DNA of 64,000 nucleotides from Chthoniobacterales bacterium (lineage in GTDB: Bacteria > Verrucomicrobiota > Verrucomicrobiia > Chthoniobacterales > JACTMZ01). Below are positions 16,054 through 22,605 of this stretch, piece by piece. The notes beneath the pieces were generated by a model, which saw only the letters and a list, made by a program, of their open reading frames with translations, did no database searches and had not been told where the DNA came from. The stretch spans positions 24,122 through 88,121 of the forward strand of contig VEQL01000008.1 of assembly GCA_018883245.1 (NCBI GenBank), in the 5' to 3' direction. A program made the translations under genes and the position numbers. Within the stretch, counting starts at the first letter, position 1; each line of letters opens with the position of its first letter.

Positions 16054-17730
16054 ATGTTTCACCGCGGCCAGATCATAGATATCCAACGCCAACGCATTTT
16101 CCCCGGCGTCATCGAAGTCACGGACGGAAAAATCACGGCCGTCCGCGAGGATCCGTCGGTGGAAGAGCCCGGCTACCTTTGCCCCGGCTTTGTCGATGCA
16201 CATGTGCACATCGAAAGCTCCATGCTCACGCCCCCGGAATTCGCCCGAATTGCGGTTACCCATGGAACGGTGGGAACGGTTTCCGATCCCCATGAAATCG
16301 CCAACGTTCTCGGGATCGACGGCGTGCGCTACATGCAGAATCTCGCCGCGCAAACCCCGTGCAAAATCCACTTCGGCATCCCCTCGTGTGTTCCGGCGAC
16401 CGGTTTCGAAACAGCCGGGGCAACCCTCGGACCCGAAGCCGTCGAGGAACTCTGCCGCGACAAGTCGCTCCTTTACCTGTCGGAAGTCATGAATTTTCCG
16501 GGCGTCATTCACCGCGACCCGGAGGTTCTTGAAAAAATCCTCATAGCGCGGAAATACGGCAAGCGTATCGACGGTCATGCGCCCGGATTGCGCGGCGAGG
16601 ACCTGAAAAAATACGTCGCTGCGGGAATCGAAACCGACCACGAGTGCTTCAAGATCGACGAGGCGCGTGAAAAGCTCTCGCTCGGACAAAAAATTCTCAT
16701 CCGCGAAGGGTCAGCCGCCAAAAATTTCGAAGAGCTTTGCCCCATTCTCAAGGAAGCGCCGGAGTCGTGCATGCTCTGCAGTGATGACAAGCACCCGGAT
16801 GACCTGATCGAGGGGCATATCAACCAGCTCTGCGCCCGCGCTGTCGCACACGGAGTTCCGCTGTTCAATGTCCTTCGCGCTGCGTGTGTGAATCCGGTCG
16901 AGCACTACGGATTACGCTGCGGCCTGCTGCGGCTGGGCGATCCCGCAGACTTCATCCGCCTCCATGACCTCATCGGATTCAAAGTTATGGAGACCTGGAT
17001 CAACGGACAATGCGTCGCGCGCGACGGGCGATCGCTGCTTCCGAAGACTGCCTCACCCCGAGTAAATAGGTTTCACACCCTTCCCAAAAGCCCGTCCGAC
17101 TTCGCAATTCCCTCAAATGTGGCGTCGCTGTCCCCGGCGACGCCTGCTCCCGCTGCCATCCGGGTTATCGAAACGATCGATGGACAGATCATCACCGGGG
17201 CTGGTGAAGCCGCGCCACTAATTCGCGATGGCTGTGCCGTGGCGGACCCTTCGCGGGATTTGCTCAAAATTGCCGTGGTCAATCGTTACAAGGATGCTCC
17301 GCCGGCTGTTGCATTTGTTCGGGGCATCGGACTCAAAAGCGGCGCAATTGCCTCCAGCGTGGCGCATGACTGCCACAACATCGTCGCGGTCGGTGCTTCG
17401 GACGATGACCTCGCGCGCGCTGTCAACCTCATCATCGCCAACCAAGGCGGTATCAGCGCGGTCGGCCCGGACGGTTTGCAGGACGCACTGCCACTTCCGG
17501 TGGCAGGCCTGATGAGTGATGGCTTTGCCGAGGACGTGGCTTCGGGCTACACGCGACTCACCAAAATGGCCAGGGAACTGGGAAGCCCCCTGCACGCGCC
17601 TTACATGACGCTCAGCTTCCTCGCCCTGCTTGTCATTCCCGCACTCAAGCTCAGCGACCTTGGACTCTTCGACGGAAACAAATTCCAATTCGTGTCGGTT
17701 TTCACAGGCAACACCCCGCCAACAACTTAA
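16054..17730 (+). CDS. ade: Adenine deaminase
   Basis: A purine salvage enzyme converting adenine to hypoxanthine and ammonia, an amidohydrolase with a binuclear metal centre. The 558-residue product shows the metal-binding HVHIESS near residue 50, the HGTVGTVSDPHEIANVLG stretch, the Ade-specific KRIDGHAPG, ETDHECF and the catalytic SDDKHPDDL. The C-terminal domain (GGISAVGPDG) is also typical of microbial Ade. It starts 16 bases after the alkyltransferase-like gene. Family assignment is firm; the closest related enzymes in other bacteria act on adenine, so the substrate is an inference from homology. Confidence 0.92.
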   Translation: MFHRGQIIDIQRQRIFPGVIEVTDGKITAVREDPSVEEPGYLCPGFVDAHVHIESSMLTPPEFARIAVTHGTVGTVSDPHEIANVLGIDGVRYMQNLAAQTPCKIHFGIPSCVPATGFETAGATLGPEAVEELCRDKSLLYLSEVMNFPGVIHRDPEVLEKILIARKYGKRIDGHAPGLRGEDLKKYVAAGIETDHECFKIDEAREKLSLGQKILIREGSAAKNFEELCPILKEAPESCMLCSDDKHPDDLIEGHINQLCARAVAHGVPLFNVLRAACVNPVEHYGLRCGLLRLGDPADFIRLHDLIGFKVMETWINGQCVARDGRSLLPKTASPRVNRFHTLPKSPSDFAIPSNVASLSPATPAPAAIRVIETIDGQIITGAGEAAPLIRDGCAVADPSRDLLKIAVVNRYKDAPPAVAFVRGIGLKSGAIASSVAHDCHNIVAVGASDDDLARAVNLIIANQGGISAVGPDGLQDALPLPVAGLMSDGFAEDVASGYTRLTKMARELGSPLHAPYMTLSFLALLVIPALKLSDLGLFDGNKFQFVSVFTGNTPPTT

Positions 17731-17746
17731 TCGCCCACAAACCAAA

Positions 17747-17766
17747 AGGGCGCCCGAAGTCGCCCT
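17747..17766 (-). terminator. Rho-independent terminator, probably bidirectional
   Basis: AGGGCG at 17747-17752 pairs with CGCCCT at 17761-17766 around an 8-base loop. On the minus strand the stem is followed by TTTTGGTTTG, fitting a terminator for the PEP-CTERM gene that ends at 17792. On the plus strand it is followed by CTTC only, so it would serve ade weakly. Confidence 0.65.
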
Positions 17767-17791
17767 CTTCATGAAAATATAATAATACCCT

Positions 17792-18382
17792 TTAACGCCG
17801 ACGGCGCCGCATCACGTAGCCACCAAAGCCGAGAGCGCTCATGCCAAGCAGCGCGTAAGTCGAGGGTTCAGGAACCGCGGTTGCCGTAAGCTCTGTGAAG
17901 GTCGCATTAATTGCGTTCCCTGAGCCGCCGCTATCGAAAGTCCAACCAACTATATTAGTCCATTGAAATCCGACGGGAGCAGCAGCAAAATTAACGGGTA
18001 GGGTAACTGTAGAAGAGTTACTGCTGAACGAGTTCCAGTTGAAGGTGGTGGCAAGATATTTTCCAGATCCACCCTCGAGCGTGATTGAGAAGCCACCGGA
18101 GGTAGGTGCCGTGGCAAGTCCGGTGAGGTTCAATCGGAGACTGCTAGGGCCTGTGTAATTGTCAAGCGTGGTCAGATTGACCGACGTCCAAGGGTCGGGA
18201 TAGAGCAGCGCACCGGGGGCATCAAGGCCTGTAAGCGTGCTTGTTGTGGGATTATACGTAAAACCATCAGATGTCACTGAGGATCCGAACAATGAAAGAT
18301 TGATAGATGTGACAGCTTGCACATGGGAAGCAGCGAGCAAGACCGCGAAGAGGGAATATATATAGGTTTTGAATGTTTTCAT
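17792..18382 (-). CDS. PEP-CTERM sorting domain protein
   Basis: A secreted 196-residue protein ending in the PEP-CTERM tripartite signal: VPEPSTYALL motif, a hydrophobic segment (GMSALGFGGYVM) and a basic tail (RRRRR). Such signals are processed by an exosortase in species that make exopolysaccharide; no exosortase is visible in this window. The N-terminus is a signal peptide (YIYSLFAVLLAASHVQA). The body is Ser/Thr/Gly-rich and beta-prone (NLTGLATAPTSGGFSITLEG). Base composition is clearly less GC-rich than neighbours. It follows the TIGR02597-type gene by 51 bases and seems to have its own promoter. Confidence 0.85.
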   Translation of the reverse strand: MKTFKTYIYSLFAVLLAASHVQAVTSINLSLFGSSVTSDGFTYNPTTSTLTGLDAPGALLYPDPWTSVNLTTLDNYTGPSSLRLNLTGLATAPTSGGFSITLEGGSGKYLATTFNWNSFSSNSSTVTLPVNFAAAPVGFQWTNIVGWTFDSGGSGNAINATFTELTATAVPEPSTYALLGMSALGFGGYVMRRRRR

Positions 18383-18392
18383 GGGGCAATTA

Positions 18393-18420
18393 AGTTTAAT
18401 GAGCTAAAAGAGTAAAGTAA
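18393..18420 (-). promoter_or_regulatory. Candidate sigma70-type promoter of the PEP-CTERM gene
   Basis: Reading the minus strand: TTACTT (18420-18415), 16 bases, TAAACT (18398-18393), then TAATTGCCCC and the ATG. The start codon lies 10 bases after the -10 hexamer, so the transcript would have almost no leader. No Shine-Dalgarno sequence is present. The arrangement copies that of the gene upstream. Confidence 0.4.
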
Positions 18421-18433
18421 GGAGAATGGTAAA

Positions 18434-19453
18434 TCAAAGATTGTAAGGTCTATCGACGCGCAGAAGTTGCGCTGGTCCGGAGCCAGACCTGCTGACCGAG
18501 ACCGCACCGCCAATCGGTATAACCGTAGATCCTTGATCGGCCGAAGTTCCCGAACGACGCCATTGAGATCCGTTCCAGAAGTAGGATCTGACAGTGCCAG
18601 TAGAGTCCGTGGTGGAAACTCGATCGGACGCTGACCAACCCTGAAGATTTTGGAAACCAAAACTGTTCAATGTGCCACCTGTGGGGAAGAACCTTGCGAA
18701 ATAAGTTAACCCAGAGGTAGGGACGAGATACTTCACAGCTGTTGTGGGAACATTACCGGTGGTGGTGATGTTGAGAGCTGTCGTTCCAATTCGAAGGTAG
18801 AAAGCTCCAGAAAGCGGAGGGATAGGAATGGTGCCTTGGTCTGCAGATGTTCCCGATCGCCGCCACTGATTTGCCTCAGTGTTAAAATAATATGTCCGCA
18901 CTGTGCCAGTAGTATCGCGAACGTTAACGCGATCAGTTTGACCCGCAGTGTATTGAGCCGAACTCCCGCCAACGACACCGTTCGCAGACGTCCCAAACAT
19001 CGAAAGCAGCGTGTCGCCTTGCACGAGTTGAACTGAGTCCCCGATGGCTGCTCCAAGCGCAGTCAAGTCGGCAGAGGAAGTATCAACAGTCGCTGTGGAA
19101 TCTGTGTTTGAAGTAACACGCAATATGAGCCCCTCTAAGGCACCCGATTTAAAAAGAACATTCGCAGAACTTGATACCAGCTCATTAGCAGTCCAACCAG
19201 CAGAAGCAATAGTGACTGAATTAGAACTGACACCGGTGACATTGCCAAGTTTGGCACCTGTCACAGCAGAGGCTTCAAGTAGTGCTGGAGAAACGGGTGT
19301 TGTCGTCCAACTGACACCATTGGGACTGGCTGCAATTGTGGCAGTCACGAACCCAACCGGATCCGTCGTGGCATTGGTTTGAGCCTGGGAACCGACATTC
19401 GTCAGGAGTAACAGCGCGGAAATTGCTATTAGGGAGAACAAAGGCTTTCTCAT
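18434..19453 (-). CDS. Secreted TIGR02597-like protein of unknown function
   Basis: A 339-residue protein with a signal peptide (FSLIAISALLLLTNVGSQAQ) followed by a Thr/Ser/Gly-rich beta body. It resembles the TIGR02597 proteins known to me from Verrucomicrobia: an opening NATTDPVGFVTATIA and tandem segments. An internal duplication is plain: DRVNVRDTTGTVRTYYF then QWRRSGTSADQG, and again DRVSTTDSTGTVRSYFW then QWRRSGTSADQG. The function is unknown; it may be a surface or matrix protein. The two genes in this patch are less GC-rich than the rest of the window. Confidence 0.7.
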   Translation of the reverse strand: MRKPLFSLIAISALLLLTNVGSQAQTNATTDPVGFVTATIAASPNGVSWTTTPVSPALLEASAVTGAKLGNVTGVSSNSVTIASAGWTANELVSSSANVLFKSGALEGLILRVTSNTDSTATVDTSSADLTALGAAIGDSVQLVQGDTLLSMFGTSANGVVGGSSAQYTAGQTDRVNVRDTTGTVRTYYFNTEANQWRRSGTSADQGTIPIPPLSGAFYLRIGTTALNITTTGNVPTTAVKYLVPTSGLTYFARFFPTGGTLNSFGFQNLQGWSASDRVSTTDSTGTVRSYFWNGSQWRRSGTSADQGSTVIPIGGAVSVSRSGSGPAQLLRVDRPYNL

Positions 19454-19462
19454 ACGGGATTA

Positions 19463-19490
19463 AACTTATGGATTCAGAAGACGCTGTCAA
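19463..19490 (-). promoter_or_regulatory. Sigma70-type promoter, near-leaderless
   Basis: On the minus strand TTGACA (19490-19485, consensus -35), 16 bases, TAAGTT (19468-19463), then TAATCCCGT and the ATG at 19453. A start about 6-8 bases after the -10 box falls within a few bases of the initiation codon, so the message would be leaderless or nearly so. No ribosome binding site is seen. Confidence 0.5.
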
Positions 19491-19588
19491 CGGGTTTTTG
19501 GGCAAAAAAACAATAATTTTGGGGACGGGAGAGGCAACATGGGGAAAAGTTTGCCGCCAGAGAGGCGTCCAAAGTCGGCGCGCAGAGC

Positions 19589-20752
19589 CTACGGCGATTT
19601 CGATCTTCTCTCCCCAGATTTCAAGGCTGCAGAATCGCCCGCAAAGACCTCCCTTCCTCCAGCCCGCATGGGCACGGAGCCGGAGGGAACCATTTCCAAT
19701 TCGACCGCATCCTTGGCAGAGAATTTGTCCGGAAAATTCGACGGCACCGGCGCGGACGAAGGCAAGTGCACTGACACAGCGCTACTGGCAGGCTCGGATT
19801 TGGCGAGATCCGCTCCAGAGCTGAAGCCTTCCTCGGATACCAGTTGCATTCGACTCTGGAGAGCGGAGGAACTTGTCCAAGGACCAAAGCGGTGCAAGGC
19901 AGAGAGGAAGTTTGCATGCGCTGCTGAGGTCCGCCCGAGTATCCGGTCCAGCTCCCCGAGAAAGAAATAGGCGGTGCCGTTGAAGGGTAGCTCCGCACAA
20001 GCTTCCTCGAGCAACTCGCGTGCGGCGTCCGCGGGATCCATGACTTTCCCGGGTTGCGCACGAAGCATCCAAGTGTTGAGTGCGAGCAGGACTTTTGCAC
20101 CGGCAGCATCGTCGCCGCGTTGCAGCGCAGCGCGCGCCGCGCTTTCCAGCGCCAGCGGCTGTTTGCGCTCAAGGGCAATCTCGGCGGCGATAAGCTCGGC
20201 GCCCGGCACGTCCGGGTCGGCTGCGCGAGCCCCGTCCGCTAATTGAAGCGCCTTGTCGTATAGCTCTTCACGCTTCGCCCTCACGGCATCGTCCATGAGC
20301 TTCAGCGCCCCGGTTTTCCGCTCCCGCAAGGATTGGTCGGTCCGCGATGCGCCGATGGAAAAGGCGCCTTTTTCAAATCCCCAACCGAGAAGGAAAAAAA
20401 ACGGAAGAACTCCCAGCGGGAGGATGCGCCATATCTTGCGCTTCCTGCGCGCGCGAAGCTTTTTGCGGTGAACACGGTCGCGCTCGAGAATAACATCGTC
20501 CGCAGGCTTAAGACGTTTCAGTTTCTCCGCCAATTCTTCCGATGAAAGCAGGGGATTGAGCGGGACGGGAGGAAGGGAAGGGCCGGACGGCCGCTTCGGT
20601 GCGTCCAATGGCGGCTGAGAAATCGGAACCGCAAGCTCAGGTGCCGTCTCGACTTGCCTCTTCTTGAGAAAAGCCTTTCGCCCCAGATCCGCGGGACGAA
20701 TGCGCAGGCGTTGCGATTCGGTGAGGGTCCGTGGACGCCTGCTGCGGCTCAT
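19589..20752 (-). CDS. Membrane-anchored TPR-like protein of unknown function
   Basis: A 387-residue protein not matched to a named family. The first 115 residues are Pro- and Arg/Lys-rich, cytoplasmic and probably disordered (QPPLDAPKRPSGPSLPPVP), ending in a strongly basic RKKLRARRKRKIWR. One hydrophobic segment follows (ILPLGVLPFFFLLGWGF). The C-terminal part contains helical repeats of TPR type (DKALQLADGARAADPDVPGA; NGTAYFFLGELDRILGRTSA) and a Ser/Pro-rich tail. It probably scaffolds something at the outer face of the inner membrane. It is transcribed leftward, 135 bases ahead of the TIGR02597-like gene, which has its own promoter. Confidence 0.6.
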   Translation of the reverse strand: MSRSRRPRTLTESQRLRIRPADLGRKAFLKKRQVETAPELAVPISQPPLDAPKRPSGPSLPPVPLNPLLSSEELAEKLKRLKPADDVILERDRVHRKKLRARRKRKIWRILPLGVLPFFFLLGWGFEKGAFSIGASRTDQSLRERKTGALKLMDDAVRAKREELYDKALQLADGARAADPDVPGAELIAAEIALERKQPLALESAARAALQRGDDAAGAKVLLALNTWMLRAQPGKVMDPADAARELLEEACAELPFNGTAYFFLGELDRILGRTSAAHANFLSALHRFGPWTSSSALQSRMQLVSEEGFSSGADLAKSEPASSAVSVHLPSSAPVPSNFPDKFSAKDAVELEMVPSGSVPMRAGGREVFAGDSAALKSGERRSKSP

Positions 20753-20851
20753 TGCTTATCGATACGGGATATTCCGATTCTTTGTGAAGCTCGGATTGCG
20801 CGCTTTGTCCGTGCACATTCGCAAACAGATTCGCTACAAAAGCCGGCAGCT

Positions 20852-21271
20852 ATGCTGCGCTACGACACAGAGATCACGGTCCGGTTCGAGGATGCGGATC
20901 CGGCAGGAGTTGTTTTTTATCCGCGCGCGCTTGCCTTGGCCCATGCGGCGGTGGAGGAAATGATCCGTCGGTCGGCTCTCGGATGGGAAGAATGGTTCGC
21001 CTCTAAAACTCATGCCGCGCCGCTGCGTCGTGCAGAAGCCGATTTCTTCCTGCCCATGCGTGCGGGCGAACGATTCACCGCGCGTGCGAGCGTGGAAAAA
21101 ATCGGCGACACATCGGTGGAGTTCTCCGTTGCATTTGCAAACTCGCGGGACGAGGTGGCAGCCAAAATCCGCACGGTGCATGTCCTGGTGGACTCATCCA
21201 CCGGCCGTCCGAAACCGCTCGCGGATGCCATGCGCGCCGCATTTGCCGGCGGCCCGGTGCGCTCCTCTTGA
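20852..21271 (+). CDS. Hotdog-fold acyl-CoA thioesterase, possibly DHNA-CoA hydrolase
   Basis: A 139-residue 4HBT-type thioesterase. It carries the family start RYDTEITVRFEDADPAGVVF, in which the Asp of DPAGVVFYP is the catalytic acid in the 4-hydroxybenzoyl-CoA thioesterase subfamily, followed by RAEADFFLPMRAGER. The ATG at 20852 matches the conserved N-terminus; the upstream frame (from 20654) overlaps the divergent neighbour and is rejected. Its end lies 25 bases from the end of the menE-like gene in the opposite direction. Together they suggest the DHNA-CoA hydrolase step of menaquinone synthesis, but the family is broad and this substrate is an inference. Confidence 0.8.
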   Translation: MLRYDTEITVRFEDADPAGVVFYPRALALAHAAVEEMIRRSALGWEEWFASKTHAAPLRRAEADFFLPMRAGERFTARASVEKIGDTSVEFSVAFANSRDEVAAKIRTVHVLVDSSTGRPKPLADAMRAAFAGGPVRSS

Positions 21272-21296
21272 CCAAAACCGTTTGAAATGCCCGGCG

Positions 21297-22388
21297 TCAA
21301 CGGACGCGCAGGATCTTGCCCGACGCGGTGCGCGGAATTTCCCCGATCTGAACCGATACGGGGCATGCAAACGGCGGGAAAATGTCCGTGGCGGCCCTCG
21401 CTTGCCCGACTGCGACGGCATTCTCCGCAACAAGGCGCAGCGTGAAACCGTTGCGCTCGTCCGGGTCCGCCTGAACACAAACCGCACCGCCCGCAACCCG
21501 GGCCTGCAACGCACGCTCGAGCGCGGAGATATCGACCAGCTCACCGCGGATCTTCAGAAGATCGTCGGCCCTTCCAAGCATCTTTAGCTGGCGTCCGCGC
21601 AAATCAACGCGATCACTGGTCCGAAACCACCCTTCGTTCTTGGGATCTTTCCAGCGTGTGGCGCCGCAATCATCGAAGACCATCCAGCCTGTGAGCAACG
21701 AAGGGCCGCGCAACTCGAGCAGCCCGCCCTCGCTCACCCGCGCTTGGACGTGCGGCAGCAAAGGCAGCCACTCGAAATCAGCTGTTCCCGGATCAGCCGT
21801 GGCGACTTGCGAAGCGGCCTCGGTCAGTCCGTAACTCGGCAGCACGGGCCAGCCGAGCGATGCAGCCTTCGCGCGCAAGCTCTCGTCCAATGCACCGCCG
21901 CCGACCACCACAGCGCGCAAGCTCGCAGGTGCGCGCTGTTGCCGCTGCACGAGATCATGGACCTGTGCCGGCACCAGCGAGGAAAGCGTTGCGTGTCGCG
22001 ACGAGGCGGACCGCACAAACTCCTCGGGATCCCAAGGGCCGAACTGTTGCCATTTCGCGCCGCTCAAAGCGGAACGGACGACAATGCCAAGTCCTCCAAC
22101 ATGAAAAAGCGGCAGCGGGTTGATCCAAACATCGCCCGACAGCGCGCCCAGATGCGCATTGACCGCGCGCGCATTGGCCTCGAGAGCGGTGCGCGAAAGC
22201 GCGACGATTTTCAACGTTCCGCCCGTGCCCGAAGTCGCGAGCCAAATGTGGTCCGGCAGATCCGGAAAATCCGCTGCCAAGATCTCTGCGCGCCGTCCTG
22301 ACGGCGTCCGCGGATTGAGCAGCAGCATGCTTCCCCTGCCCTCCCAAGACCGGACATCATCCGATAGCAAATCTTTCCCGCGCGGCAT
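21297..22388 (-). CDS. menE: O-succinylbenzoate--CoA ligase-like AMP-forming enzyme (MenE-like)
   Basis: An ANL-superfamily adenylating enzyme of 363 residues, shorter than classical MenE (about 450-500) and lacking much of its N-terminal part, as in the compact forms known from some phyla. Visible motifs: the phosphate loop LATSGTGGTLK, the YGLTEAASQ motif, the RTSDRVDLRG hinge region and the C-terminal catalytic Lys in IPRTASGKILRVR. The ATG at 22388 is chosen; the frame extends to 22508 with unconvincing sequence. OSB activation in menaquinone synthesis is supported by the compact size and the adjacent thioesterase. Other acyl substrates remain possible. Confidence 0.72.
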   Translation of the reverse strand: MPRGKDLLSDDVRSWEGRGSMLLLNPRTPSGRRAEILAADFPDLPDHIWLATSGTGGTLKIVALSRTALEANARAVNAHLGALSGDVWINPLPLFHVGGLGIVVRSALSGAKWQQFGPWDPEEFVRSASSRHATLSSLVPAQVHDLVQRQQRAPASLRAVVVGGGALDESLRAKAASLGWPVLPSYGLTEAASQVATADPGTADFEWLPLLPHVQARVSEGGLLELRGPSLLTGWMVFDDCGATRWKDPKNEGWFRTSDRVDLRGRQLKMLGRADDLLKIRGELVDISALERALQARVAGGAVCVQADPDERNGFTLRLVAENAVAVGQARAATDIFPPFACPVSVQIGEIPRTASGKILRVR

Positions 22389-22447
22389 GGGCGAAGTTTC
22401 CGTGCCTGCCGGACAGTTCACAAGCGCGGCGCACGCCCGGTTTTTAC

Positions 22448-22476
22448 TTGCCGGCTGCAAACGCGCTGGACAAATT
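22448..22476 (+). promoter_or_regulatory. Possible promoter of the CAU tRNA
   Basis: TTGCCG, 17 bases, CAAATT, ending about 52 bases before the mature tRNA 5' end. Spacing is ideal but both hexamers are imperfect. It lies between the start of the menE-like gene and the tRNA. Confidence 0.3.
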
Positions 22477-22528
22477 GAACTTCTTTCGCGGCTCCTCCGC
22501 CTTCGCAATGGAGCCGCCGCTGCCGTAA

Positions 22529-22603
22529 GCCAGGGTAGCTCAGCGGTAGAGCAGGGGACTCATAAGCCCTTGGTCGGGAGTTCGATTCTCCCCCCTGGCA
22601 CCA
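22529..22603 (+). tRNA. tRNA with CAU anticodon (Ile2 or elongator Met), CCA encoded
   Basis: A full cloverleaf can be drawn: acceptor GCCAGGG with CCCTGGC, D-arm GCTC/GAGC, anticodon loop CTCATAA (anticodon CAU), T-arm GGGAG-TTCGATT-CTCCC, and an encoded CCA end. The anticodon stem GGGGA/GCCCT has one A-G mismatch next to the loop and an outer G-T pair. The AGGGGACTCATAA...CTTGGTCG pattern resembles tRNA-Ile2, whose C34 becomes lysidine, more than initiator tRNA, but elongator Met cannot be excluded by eye. The 3' end lies two bases from the end of the convergent cyclase gene. Confidence 0.9.
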
Positions 22604-22605
22604 CG

